A program made the translations under genes and the position numbers. The notes under the pieces were generated by a model. That model was not told the origin of the DNA. It made no database searches and saw nothing but the letters and a program-made list of their open reading frames with translations. Shown here piece after piece: positions 45,675 through 55,260 of a stretch of 64,000 nt of DNA. Source of the stretch: Bin55 sp965205545. GTDB lineage: Bacteria > Pseudomonadota > Gammaproteobacteria > Pseudomonadales > Azotimanducaceae. Every line of letters begins with the position of its first letter. Positions within the stretch are counted from its first letter, which is position 1. The stretch is taken from assembly GCA_965205545.1 (NCBI GenBank), contig OZ242170.1, positions 1,798,001 through 1,862,000 of the forward strand, read 5' to 3'.

Positions 45675-48600
45675 ATGCAAACCCGTTTCAACAAATTCAA
45701 GCCAAGTCGTCAATTCCACATACTTGGAGTGACCACTCTGGTCCTGATGGTTCTAGCAGCGGCGCACGCAACAGGGCAACAAACAAACGCACCGCCCGCT
45801 CCGGTGGTTGAAGAAGCCATTGTCGAATCATCCACTAGCATTTTTCTGCGATGGACCGTTGATACGGACTCGGGAGTCACCGATCAGGAAATCATCGAGT
45901 CCCGCATTACCTGGCAAGCCGCAGGCTCTCAAGACTCGGAATCGCTCGACGTTACAGTCGACGACACGAACTGCGAGGATATTTCGACATATCCCATTAG
46001 ATGTTCGGCGACGCTTACGGGATTGGGTTCGAACACTTCCTACGACGTGTCTTTATCCGCGCGCGGCGTTGTTTATGTCTCGGGTACTACGACGATTGAA
46101 ACCGACTACGGTTTTGGCGAATCTTCCGCCGCAATCACTCGCCAGACGCACGGAGACTTCGACCTTGCCGACCCAGTGCTGGCAGGCATTGAGAAGCAGG
46201 CTCGAATTCCGTTCGTCAGACTTGTCAGCGACAACAGCGAAGCTATCAGCGATTCTCTGGAAGGATTGTTCACTTTCCTCTCAGAGCGAGGGTCCGACAC
46301 GACCAATCCTTCAAACCCGCATCTTTGGGACTACACCGCGACAATCAGCCCAGCAAATGCGGCGAGACTTTCCATCGTCATCGACTTCGACTCACGAGTG
46401 GAGGACGATCTGTTTCGCATTATCGGCACTTACGTGGATTCCGAATCGACAACGGCTCGCGCCACCGTGACAGCAACGTCAAAAGCCGATTCTTCAATCA
46501 ATGCCGAGCGGGACGTGGTATTCACAGTTGTCAGAAATCGTGCACCCGTTTTTGGTGTGACTGCTGCGACTTTTGAAATGGCCGAAGACGATCCCTACCC
46601 AATTGAAATCGGAAATCGATTCAACTTAAGCGACGCCGACGATCACACTCTCTCCTACAGCCTCGAGACCGTCAGCCCAGAAGATGAGATTTTCGAGATT
46701 GATCCAGACACTGGAACGATAGATCTCAAGGATGGCGAGGTTCTCGACTACGAGACGGCAACGCAGCATGTGTTGCACGTAACAGCCATCGATTCAGTTG
46801 GAGCCGAATCCAACATTCTCAAGATCACAATCGACGTGCTGAACGTCGACGAAGAGCCAACGGGACCTTCCGATGCTGTCGACATGGGAGTCCTCGAACA
46901 TCAAAGCATGGGGTTCGATGAGGATTGGGTGAATTTCCACGTGCGCGAGTACTTCTACGACCCAGACGACGATCCCTTGTGCTTTGACGCTGAAATTTCC
47001 AAGGGGTCGAGCTACGCCACAGTGAGCGTTTCATCCAGCCAATCTGGTTGCGGCCTTCCTCACATACAAGTGCGTCGCGTCGACATGGTCGGCCTCTACG
47101 AAGTCAAGGAAGTCGAAGTAGAGATCACGGCTACCGAGGACGTTGAAGACGATCCCGGTTCAGTTTCAGCAACCGTTGCCGTGTCTATCGTCTACGGCGA
47201 GAACACCAAACCATCAATTCTCGGTGGCAAGCTGCCTAGTGCAGGATCCAACTCGGCCTACCTGCAATCCTACGATGCTGGCACCGAGTCGAGTTTCGAC
47301 ATGATTTTCACAGCCTTGGACACATTGCCACGGCTAGATAGAGTGTGTTTCACATTGGGAGGCGAAGACGCCGACTTATTCAAGATCGTGGATGTCGACA
47401 ATCCCAATCAGCTAACCAATTGCGATTCGGACGGCTCAAACTCGACGCTAGGCTCACTGAACTACTCGCATCAAATTCGAGTGCAGTCGTTGCGCGCGCT
47501 GGAGCGTAGCAAGTCTGACCCGCACTACTCATTCGATCTCATCGCAACAGATCTCTCCGGCTACGCCGACTCGCTAGACTTCAAAATCACAACAGACAAC
47601 ATCTGGACCGGACTCTTCAGCAATCCCATGCCGGATGCTCATTTTCTGGCGGGAGACGACTCAGAGGTCTACACCTTGAGCGACTACTTCGAGCATGACG
47701 AGCCTGACGAAGAAGCTAGTCTCACCTTTGAGGTCAGTTCCGGCAATGTAGATCTTGTGGAGGTCTATGAAGCAAATGGTGAACTTACCCTTACGCCCAC
47801 CCGAACTCTAGACCGCAATCGTGCGTCCACTTACGTGACAGTGACGGCCGAGGACTCCTACGGATTTGCCACGCGGGAGAGGTTTGACGTCCATGTGCGA
47901 CAAGACAACAGCCCGCCCCGCATCGAACGAGTCACCCGAAGCTACACAATTGCGGAAGACCTACCGGTTGCCCAATACTTCAGCAAAGCACCCCATGCAT
48001 ACGACTCTGACGACGACGAAATTAGCTTTCGCCTAGCCGACGCGGATTGGCCGTTTGGCGCGGATGCCAATACTGGACTAATCACGATTCTAGATCGCCT
48101 GGATTTCGAAACGGCCGCTTCCTACCTTCTCACTCTCTATGCAGAAGACGACTTCGGCGGTTCAGATTCCGTGCAAATATCTGTCGAATTAACCGACGTC
48201 AACGAACCACCAATTCCTACCGCTGTTGTAATTGACGACACCGAAACCATCGTCGGATTGGGTCTCCAGAACGATTTGTTCGCCTCGGACCACTTCTCTG
48301 ACCCCGACGCAGGAGACAGCATCACAGTCACTGCCTACAGCAGTCGGTCCAAAGTTGCCACAGCGGAAATCGACGCAGACGGCTACGTTGTCGTCGAGGG
48401 AATTGAACCAGGAGAAACCACAATTACTGTGGAAGCGACAGACACCGGAGATCCTCCGTTGACCTCTTCGAAGTCGTTTCTCGTCAAAGTTCTGGAAAAC
48501 CAGGCGCCTACATTGGGGGCGCCAATCGCCGACATAAACGTAATTGTGGATGCTGACAAGGATGTCGAACTGGATGGCGTGTTCGAAGACGAAGCCGGAG

Positions 48601-51329
48601 ATATCCACACTTATTCCGCGAGTTCATCGGATGCTTCCGTAGTCGATACACGCGTTGAAGAAAGCACCTTGACTTTGACCGGAAAGTCCGAAGGCACCGC
48701 CCAAGTCACGATTACTGTGTCCGACGCTGCAGACAATGCAGCACAAACACGCGTTTGGGTCCATGTAAACGAAAATCAGCAACCTATTGTGGTTCAGGAA
48801 ATCGCCGACCTGAAGACGCGGGTAGGTCGAGTAGTGGAGATTTCCCTCTTGGAATACTTTCAGGACGAAGGGGACACTCTAGCGTTTGAGATCGAACTCG
48901 AAGATTCAGATCTCGCCGAAGCCGATTTGCAGTCAGATTTAAACGTTCTGCACATTACGGCACTCGCCGAAGGTGAAACTACATGCACGGTGACCGCAAC
49001 GGATTCCTTAGGGGAATCGGTCAGCGAGGACTTCGCAATCACGATCTTGGAGAAGAACGATCCTCCGGTCGTTGCACGACAGCTCGAGGATATAGAACTT
49101 TCGCTCGAGTCGCATGTACGCTACGACGTTGACATCGAAGGAGTTTTCGACGACGAAAAACCCGATCAGTTATCGATAGACGTCGAATCTTCCACCGAAG
49201 AGTATGCGGATGTGATCCTGCGCAACAATGGAACTGAGATTCGGATTTATCCCTTGAAACGCGGTGATTTCGAAATCACCGTGACGGCGACCGATGACGT
49301 TGACCAGAGTACCTCGACTGACTTTCATGTGGCGATATTGGATGAAGAAATCAACACGCCACCAGAGGTAAGCGCGCCAATTGCGGACCACACCATCGAT
49401 GTCGGTGAAGAGCTCGAATTGGATCTGGCGAGCGTCTACACTGACGCCGAAGGTGACGAATTGACATTTACTGCCGAATCCGACGACGAAGATGTAGCTA
49501 CTGTTGGCGTGGACGAGTCCAATTTGCTCACAGTCGAGGGCATTTCTGCTGGAACAGCCACTATCACGACAGAAGCAACGGACCCATCAGGAGAGTCCGC
49601 AACCGACACTTTCAAGGTTACTGTCAAAACCGTTCCAGTGGCTTCGCAGACTGTCGCGCAGATCACATTGCAGCTTGGTGGGGCTGGCACTTCACTCGAC
49701 TTGAACGATAGCTTCTATGACGCTGACGGGGATCCATTGGCATTCAAGATCACTGATCAAGACACCAATATTGCGAATGCGTATATAGAAGAAGCAACAC
49801 TTTCCCTCGATCCTTTACAAAGAGGAGCAGCAGTTGTCACCGTGATAGCAACAGACCCCGACGGAAACTCTGCGGAGGGTCGATTCAATGTGGTTGTAAG
49901 CGACGAAGCGATTAAGAACGTTGCGCGCAATGCCCTTTCCGGCTACGGACGCAGCCTATTGACGAGCATCGCAGCCACAATCGCAGATCAAGATAGGCAC
50001 CACACGTCTAGCATGAGTGAATCGCTGAGAAATGTGTGGAACGATTTCTCTCGCCAGCATCGTTCCTCCTCTTTGACGAATCCGCTACGCAGCTCCTCAT
50101 TGCGGACCGGGACTGGATTGGCAGACAACCCATGGAATGCTTCAAGCGATGGTCCCGGACAAACCTTCACCAAATCTCCAATTGCCTCTCTTCCGAACTA
50201 CTCCGTTCATACTTCAGGAGGAAGCACCAGCAGGCGAATAGGACTCTGGAGCAAGACCGACTCGTCGAACTACGGCGGCATTGGTTTCAATGGCGAGGCG
50301 ACCAATCGCTATCTCGGGTTTGACATCCAATCACAAAGTTCAGGCTACTGGGGAGTGGCATTGCTCAAGAGCAACAGCGCCAACACCTACACCTATGGTT
50401 CGGCTTCCGAGGAGCTCCAAACAGCTGTTAGCTCAGTTTTGCCCTACTTCCGCCATCAAATTGGAATGAACTACCAAGTGTGGGGTGCCTTGGGCTTTGG
50501 CAAGGGTCGCGCGACTATTTCAAGTCAAGGCACAGAGATTGGAGGCAATCCATTGCTAATGAAGTTCGGCATGATCGGTGTCCGCCGCACGCTACTAGAT
50601 TCGCGATCCAATCAAGTTGCAATAATGGGAGATGTGGGCAGTCTCGACCTTGCAACCAAGGGTGCGGGACCCTCAAGTGGTTTGCAGTCTCGATCCCATA
50701 GACTGCGTGTCGCAATGAGCGGATCAGTCACCAAGCACATTGGCACCTCGCAATCGATAACTCCCTTCGGGCGATTCGGATTGAGATACGACGATGGGGA
50801 CAATCCTATCCCTACCGGATGGGAAATCGCTGGTGGCATGCGATACAGCGCATCCTTTCTAAAACTCGAAGCTCAGGGAGTTTTGTTCAAGGTTCCTAAG
50901 ACGGATGAGCACTACGAGCGGAGTCTCTCCGTCTCGGCAACTTACGACAAGAACAACGATGGTCTTGGCTTTACCTTTGCCGTAGCTCCAAGCATTGGTT
51001 GCCCTCGTGCCAGCAGTGGGATAGGAACGGCGGGACCGGAGAGCCCGCGTTCATTCATTCATTTCCAGGACTCCTGCAACGACCAACGAGCATTGGAGAC
51101 CAGTTTGGGCCATACCTCTTACATTTGGAATGGGCAAGTCAGAGTCAACCCAAGAACGACATTGCGCTACAACAGCTACCAAACCAGGCACGCGACCGTT
51201 GGAATACGTCTTGAATACGAATCACTGCGAACCACCAAGGGTTCGCTGGAATTGCAGTTGAAAGACTCCGATTCCCCGCATCAATCGGGTCTACCCGAGT
51301 TAGTGGCAACTGGAAGGCTCTACTTCTAG
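45675..51329 (+). CDS. Giant autotransporter with FN3 and cadherin/Ig-like repeats
   Basis: This is a 1884-residue surface protein. It has a signal peptide (hydrophobic residues about 16-33, then ATGQQ), an N-terminal fibronectin III-like domain (VEESSTSIFLRW-like strand, GLGSNTSYDVSLSA), then cadherin/Ig-like repeats with calcium-ligand motifs such as LSDADDHTLSYSLE, DPDTGTIDLK, LTDVNEPP and DPDAGDSI. The C-terminal ~360 residues (from about 1520) form an autotransporter-type beta-barrel ending in RLYF, with a terminal aromatic residue as expected for BAM recognition. A helical linker (IKNVARNALSGYGRSLL) precedes the barrel. No strong ribosome site precedes the ATG. It is paralogous to the second giant protein. 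Confidence 0.88.
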   Translation: MQTRFNKFKPSRQFHILGVTTLVLMVLAAAHATGQQTNAPPAPVVEEAIVESSTSIFLRWTVDTDSGVTDQEIIESRITWQAAGSQDSESLDVTVDDTNCEDISTYPIRCSATLTGLGSNTSYDVSLSARGVVYVSGTTTIETDYGFGESSAAITRQTHGDFDLADPVLAGIEKQARIPFVRLVSDNSEAISDSLEGLFTFLSERGSDTTNPSNPHLWDYTATISPANAARLSIVIDFDSRVEDDLFRIIGTYVDSESTTARATVTATSKADSSINAERDVVFTVVRNRAPVFGVTAATFEMAEDDPYPIEIGNRFNLSDADDHTLSYSLETVSPEDEIFEIDPDTGTIDLKDGEVLDYETATQHVLHVTAIDSVGAESNILKITIDVLNVDEEPTGPSDAVDMGVLEHQSMGFDEDWVNFHVREYFYDPDDDPLCFDAEISKGSSYATVSVSSSQSGCGLPHIQVRRVDMVGLYEVKEVEVEITATEDVEDDPGSVSATVAVSIVYGENTKPSILGGKLPSAGSNSAYLQSYDAGTESSFDMIFTALDTLPRLDRVCFTLGGEDADLFKIVDVDNPNQLTNCDSDGSNSTLGSLNYSHQIRVQSLRALERSKSDPHYSFDLIATDLSGYADSLDFKITTDNIWTGLFSNPMPDAHFLAGDDSEVYTLSDYFEHDEPDEEASLTFEVSSGNVDLVEVYEANGELTLTPTRTLDRNRASTYVTVTAEDSYGFATRERFDVHVRQDNSPPRIERVTRSYTIAEDLPVAQYFSKAPHAYDSDDDEISFRLADADWPFGADANTGLITILDRLDFETAASYLLTLYAEDDFGGSDSVQISVELTDVNEPPIPTAVVIDDTETIVGLGLQNDLFASDHFSDPDAGDSITVTAYSSRSKVATAEIDADGYVVVEGIEPGETTITVEATDTGDPPLTSSKSFLVKVLENQAPTLGAPIADINVIVDADKDVELDGVFEDEAGDIHTYSASSSDASVVDTRVEESTLTLTGKSEGTAQVTITVSDAADNAAQTRVWVHVNENQQPIVVQEIADLKTRVGRVVEISLLEYFQDEGDTLAFEIELEDSDLAEADLQSDLNVLHITALAEGETTCTVTATDSLGESVSEDFAITILEKNDPPVVARQLEDIELSLESHVRYDVDIEGVFDDEKPDQLSIDVESSTEEYADVILRNNGTEIRIYPLKRGDFEITVTATDDVDQSTSTDFHVAILDEEINTPPEVSAPIADHTIDVGEELELDLASVYTDAEGDELTFTAESDDEDVATVGVDESNLLTVEGISAGTATITTEATDPSGESATDTFKVTVKTVPVASQTVAQITLQLGGAGTSLDLNDSFYDADGDPLAFKITDQDTNIANAYIEEATLSLDPLQRGAAVVTVIATDPDGNSAEGRFNVVVSDEAIKNVARNALSGYGRSLLTSIAATIADQDRHHTSSMSESLRNVWNDFSRQHRSSSLTNPLRSSSLRTGTGLADNPWNASSDGPGQTFTKSPIASLPNYSVHTSGGSTSRRIGLWSKTDSSNYGGIGFNGEATNRYLGFDIQSQSSGYWGVALLKSNSANTYTYGSASEELQTAVSSVLPYFRHQIGMNYQVWGALGFGKGRATISSQGTEIGGNPLLMKFGMIGVRRTLLDSRSNQVAIMGDVGSLDLATKGAGPSSGLQSRSHRLRVAMSGSVTKHIGTSQSITPFGRFGLRYDDGDNPIPTGWEIAGGMRYSASFLKLEAQGVLFKVPKTDEHYERSLSVSATYDKNNDGLGFTFAVAPSIGCPRASSGIGTAGPESPRSFIHFQDSCNDQRALETSLGHTSYIWNGQVRVNPRTTLRYNSYQTRHATVGIRLEYESLRTTKGSLELQLKDSDSPHQSGLPELVATGRLYF

Positions 51330-51576
51330 ACGTTGTGAATCGAATTGGGCACTTCCAATGCTGTTAGAAGACCGGAGTAGCAGCGCATGGAACATCTCAA
51401 CATGCAGGATGTACTCTATGGTGTGATTGAAGAGCTTCGCCACAAAAGATTGGACTAAAATCACCGTGATGCGGGACATTGCACTTGGGCACATAGTGTG
51501 GTGGTGCAATGGACTCCGCGTGGCGTCTTGGCTAAGACTGTGCTGACTAACCATCTAATTCGATAGGAGGATCCAG

Positions 51577-52239
51577 ATGAGAACCAAAACGGCATATTTT
51601 CTGACTCGGCTGATTGGCACAGTGCTCGTGTTCAGCGCCGCCTCGAGTTTCGCCGCTACCCTCTATCCCTTCTATCTTGCGGGAGGTCTTGTAAGTTGGA
51701 CATCGGCAACGCCTAGCGTACCCCAAAGCGAATTTGGATCGTTCAGTGCATCGAGTAAAGATGATGGCTATCGCATTGGAGTCGGCTTCTCCTTCAACGA
51801 AGAGTGGTCCGTCGAAGCCTGCTACCTTAACGGTCCTACACAAAATTTGTCGGTTTCGGGAGCTCAGACTCTGGTTGTAGGCACACCGTTCAATGTTGAT
51901 TTCGAGTCCAAAAGAGAATTTACGGTCTTTCGAGCCAATCCCGTCTATGAGTACACGCTCCTCCGACCAATTTCTGTGCAGCTTAAAGCAGGCGTTGCAA
52001 GAATCCAGGGGAAACAATCTTTAACGACCACATTGAATCCAATAATTCCCGGGGGAAATCCCGTACAGGCTGGGACAGAGTCGAGTTCCCTGAACGAGAC
52101 AAAGGCGTTTGCGTCGACGGCGCTAAAGTTGAACTTTCGTGATGGGACGGTTGCTGTGGTAGCTTCATTCGTCCGTTACTTCGATGCGGTAGCAGGCATG
52201 GATCAAGCGCTCGAACTGGATCTCTTTTGGCGGTTTTAG
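51577..52239 (+). CDS. OmpW/OmpA-like small outer-membrane beta-barrel protein
   Basis: This 220-residue exported protein has a signal peptide (residues about 1-27, ending SSFAA) and alternating amphipathic strands typical of an eight-stranded barrel (YLAGGLVSW, YRIGVGFSFNEEWSVEACYL, RANPVYEYTLLRPISVQLKAGVARI), ending in the aromatic LFWRF signature recognised by BamA. The ATG is preceded by a strong AGGAGG. It lies between the two giant autotransporter genes on the same strand but 250 bases away from the first, so probably has its own promoter. The ligand is unknown. Confidence 0.82.
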   Translation: MRTKTAYFLTRLIGTVLVFSAASSFAATLYPFYLAGGLVSWTSATPSVPQSEFGSFSASSKDDGYRIGVGFSFNEEWSVEACYLNGPTQNLSVSGAQTLVVGTPFNVDFESKREFTVFRANPVYEYTLLRPISVQLKAGVARIQGKQSLTTTLNPIIPGGNPVQAGTESSSLNETKAFASTALKLNFRDGTVAVVASFVRYFDAVAGMDQALELDLFWRF

Positions 52240-52610
52240 GCTACGAAACCGATTTGTAGCACGAGTCTCAAATCCTAGAATCGGACAAACTCAGCGTTCA
52301 GCTGCGTTCAATTGAGAACGCTTCGTCATTGCTTAAGCCGAACAAACCCCCGATTCACTTTCCAGTCTCTTGATGCAAAAGGCAGGTAGTTCGTTGTGTG
52401 AGTGAGGCGTTGTTGTAGCACCGCTGGCGTTGAATCTAGTTTCTCGATCCGTCGCGTCGAGAATGACGACCTCTTCCCTTTCGATTGTTTTAATTGAAAC
52501 TCGCAGAAGCCAACAAGCCGCTGCAGCTCAGTAAGGAAGTCAACATTTAATCCCAGCCAGGTTTGGCTGGGAATAGCTAGAGTCTTGAGGTCGTGGGCGT
52601 TTAGCCCTGG
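52240..52610. other. Intergenic region downstream of the OmpW-like gene
   Basis: No gene was found in these 371 bases. The only clear structure is the inverted repeat at 52552-52571. The rest holds no repeat, open frame with a ribosome site, or recognisable RNA. Confidence 0.5.
52552..52571 (-). terminator. Hairpin, possible terminator of the small membrane-protein gene
   Basis: CCCAGCCA and TGGCTGGG form a perfect eight-pair stem with a four-base loop (GGTT). On the minus strand it follows the stop of the 47-residue membrane protein by about 40 bases, but the sequence after it (ATTAAATGTT) is only weakly T-rich, so termination there is uncertain. Confidence 0.45.
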
Positions 52611-52754
52611 TCAGACAATCATCAGGTAGACAATGCCCGCCAAAGACATAAAGGAAAGTGCCACGATCAAAAGTGTGAAGCTTTCCTTCATCTGTCGTTC
52701 TTCAGGATCGAAACCAACATCATCCTGATAGTTGCTCATCTTCTGTCCATCCAT
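52611..52754 (-). CDS. Small single-pass membrane protein (47 aa)
   Basis: This short frame starts at the ATG 52752-52754 (or the ATG five codons later) and encodes a polar acidic N-terminal half (NYQDDVGFDPEERQMKE). A single, very hydrophobic helix follows (FTLLIVALSFMSLAGIVYLM), ending two residues later. The clean topology, the stop right after the helix and the hairpin beyond it make it look like a genuine small membrane protein. The ribosome binding site is weak and no family is recognised. Upstream (52755-52984) is non-coding and presumably holds its promoter. Confidence 0.55.
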   Translation of the reverse strand: MDGQKMSNYQDDVGFDPEERQMKESFTLLIVALSFMSLAGIVYLMIV

Positions 52755-52984
52755 GGTTACACTCGCTCAGCGCAACGTCTACATTGACTTGCTTCGTATT
52801 TGGAATTTCGGAACAAGCCAACCGCGCGGCGCGGCTGTTTCGATTCAGGTGCTTGCGTGCAAGCTTCTAAAGTGTATCAGACAAAGTCGCCAAGAAAAGT
52901 GAAGGAATCATGGAAAGCCAAAACAACCTTTGCTTTTACATCCCATATCCCCTACTAGCATCCGATCCTGTCGCAGCCGCTTAG

Positions 52985-54442
52985 CTAGTCCTCGTCCAAG
53001 CATGCTGCTTGAGACTTCGGTTCAAACAAAGGCACGAAGTCTTCCAATTCGCGATTCATTCGAACGAACTCGTCCAATGACGATTGCTCGCCCGCCCATG
53101 TCCCGCACACGAAATGCTGGTCTATGAATTTTCGGCACCGCAAAGGCAACTCGGTACCGTTGAATGCCGGAACGTAGCCACTTCGCAACTCACCGTCAAC
53201 AAATGTGGCAATTACATCGGAGACGACGTAGGCCAGCAGATCCGTAAAGAAGTCGCCCGTTCGATTCCTCAGAACAACAATGTCAGCCGCATAGCCTTCC
53301 TCCAATCTGCCGGTGACGCTCTCAATTCCAAGCGAGTATGCAGCTGCCCGGGTTGCCATGATCCAGAAGTCCTCGCCGGACAGCTGATCCTTCCATCGAA
53401 CATTGTCGATCCGATCCGCGCACTGAATCTCCTCCAGCATGTTGTAGGAGCCTGAAAACGACCAATCAGAGCCCAAAGCGACATGGGCACCACTCTTAAG
53501 GACATTAACAACGTCAATGGTCTTGTCGTAAAGAGCGATGTTGGAGCGAGGAGCCCAGATCAATGTCACGTCCAATTCTTTGAGCCTCGCCACGCTTTCA
53601 GTATCGAGTCCTACTCCATGTATCAAGGCATATCGCCGATTGGGATTTTGTTCCACATAGTCTAGAAAGGCTCGGCCTTCCAACATCGCGGCACAATTTG
53701 TTCCCTCGGCTATGTGAGCGACGTACGGAGCTCCTGACAAGTTTTCATCGTCAGACATGCGGGGAACTACATCGGTCGGTTCGTCAGAGCAGTCCAATTC
53801 GTGAAACTTGGAGATCCAGCCGTACGGAAAGATCTCGTAGTCGATGAGGTAGCCATCTGCAGTCGTCTCGGTGGTGGCGTTCTTCACTAGACCTTCGACG
53901 CCACCACCTGATCCAAGAGTTGTGGTACCCGCAAGCAAATGTCTAAGCTCGATCCAAATATCATGCTCGGGTTCTTCTACCGAATGGAATTCGACCGCAT
54001 ACTTTTCACCAAATACTCCGCGCCACTCGTCTCGATGTTCGTATATCGGTTTAGTCTCCGGATCGGGGATGCCTCCGCTATGGGAAAGATGTTCATGCGG
54101 ATTAATGAAGCCAGGGGAAATGTAGGAGTGCTTGCAGTCGAAGAGACTCGCATCGGGGGCCGCGAGGCGAATGTCGTCAAGTGTTCCCATCTTTGAGATT
54201 TTCCCGTCTGCTATGAGAACGGCACCCTGTGTCACCTCGACTTCTCCGAGAACGAGATTGCCAGCGATGATGATCTCGTCGGTATCTCCTTGTTCAAACT
54301 CGCAGCCACTGTATGTAGGCAGGGTTATAGCTTCGTCAGTATCTGCTGGGATTGATACGGAAAGGAATAAGCAAACTGAGAGACAGGCGGCAACAACCCT
54401 GTTGCTACAGATTTCTACAAAACAGCTGGCGATTCTCGGCAT
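52985..54442 (-). CDS. Secreted TRZ/ATZ-type amidohydrolase
   Basis: This metal-dependent hydrolase of the amidohydrolase superfamily (imidazolonepropionase/chlorohydrolase-like) is about 485 residues long. The ATG at 54440-54442 gives a signal peptide (residues about 8-28, CLSVCLFLSVSIPA); a longer upstream frame does not add domain sequence. Metal ligand motif HEHLSH (in ISPGFINPHEHLSH) is present. Later come ALIHGVGLD, IWAPRSNIALYD and VALGSDWSFSGSYNMLEE, the latter carrying the conserved Asp. A typical ending (GYAADIVVLRNRTGD) is present. Export is unusual for this group. Substrate unknown. Confidence 0.82.
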   Translation of the reverse strand: MPRIASCFVEICSNRVVAACLSVCLFLSVSIPADTDEAITLPTYSGCEFEQGDTDEIIIAGNLVLGEVEVTQGAVLIADGKISKMGTLDDIRLAAPDASLFDCKHSYISPGFINPHEHLSHSGGIPDPETKPIYEHRDEWRGVFGEKYAVEFHSVEEPEHDIWIELRHLLAGTTTLGSGGGVEGLVKNATTETTADGYLIDYEIFPYGWISKFHELDCSDEPTDVVPRMSDDENLSGAPYVAHIAEGTNCAAMLEGRAFLDYVEQNPNRRYALIHGVGLDTESVARLKELDVTLIWAPRSNIALYDKTIDVVNVLKSGAHVALGSDWSFSGSYNMLEEIQCADRIDNVRWKDQLSGEDFWIMATRAAAYSLGIESVTGRLEEGYAADIVVLRNRTGDFFTDLLAYVVSDVIATFVDGELRSGYVPAFNGTELPLRCRKFIDQHFVCGTWAGEQSSLDEFVRMNRELEDFVPLFEPKSQAACLDED

Positions 54443-55104
54443 GTAAAGATCCCGTTGCGAGCCAATACGCTGAGCATTATTGTGCAAACTGGCGCACTGA
54501 AACTTTTCGCCATCCTGAATCAATAGCGATCGGGGCACCTGCGCATCTGCAACAAGCTTTGTTGCAAGCAGACTCGAAAATCGGAAATGGGGTCGCAGCA
54601 ACAATATGACATCGACTAGGATCAAGTTGCGACTTCTCGCACGACCCGGCAAATTTGACGCCTCGATGGGCAATTGAAACAATTCGACATTATTTTGAAA
54701 CAAATTGAAACATTTGCTGTCAAACGTAGTGAGATGAAATAAGAGAGCGGAAACCAATCCGAAGTCCTGACCAGCACCGCAACGATTTGTGCATCCCTCC
54801 AATTTGCAAGCAATGGCAGGGAGTAAGAGTCAATTGCGATGCCGAAAATCGACCCAAAAATAATTGTTCCGTCATGGTTGATATTTGTTATGCAATTGGG
54901 TTACAATCGCTGTGAAGTGTTTCGTGGAAGCAACGCGCTGTACCACAGGTGTTGCATTTGCGAAGCTGAACAAGGATGTACTAGGTTGATCAGAGTCACT
55001 TCAATGATTGAAGCTATGTCTCGCCAAACCTATGGAGGATGGATTTTCTAGACGAGTGCCCTACTCGAAGAATCTAGAGGATAGTCCTACGCATGGAGGC
55101 GGGA
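54443..55104. other. Long intergenic region upstream of the second giant autotransporter
   Basis: These 662 bases separate the divergent amidohydrolase and autotransporter genes. Promoters for both must lie here but none was convincing. Open frames on either strand lack ribosome sites and family text. The stretch looks like non-coding control sequence. Confidence 0.5.
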
Positions 55105-55260
55105 ATGACTTCTAAGGGACCAAGGAACAACAAGCCTGTTGTAGGGGTCCGCTATCAAAGCCATTGCGTTGCGGGCGTTCATTTGTTGGACGTGTTGCTG
55201 CTGGATTGGCGCAAGGAGGAATTCCATGAAATCTTTGCCAATGGTTCGAAGACGCGTTGA
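55105..55260 (+). CDS. Small ORF (51 aa) overlapping the start of the giant autotransporter
   Basis: A frame starting at ATG 55105-55107, with GGAGG five bases upstream, encodes 51 residues (MTSKGPRNNKPVVGVRYQSH at the start) and stops at 55258-55260, 35 bases inside the giant gene in another frame. Ribosomes ending there would pass over the AAGGAGGA site (55213-55220) of the main gene, so it may couple or control its translation. The product resembles nothing known. It may be non-coding. Confidence 0.35.
   Translation: MTSKGPRNNKPVVGVRYQSHCVAGVHLLDVLLLDWRKEEFHEIFANGSKTR

Noticed and set aside
54443..54802. Longer start for the amidohydrolase, adding 120 residues
   Set aside because: The extension would bury a clear signal peptide and carries no domain text.
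54839..55051. A 70-codon plus-strand frame upstream of the second giant gene
   Set aside because: No ribosome site and no recognisable protein pattern; treated as non-coding.
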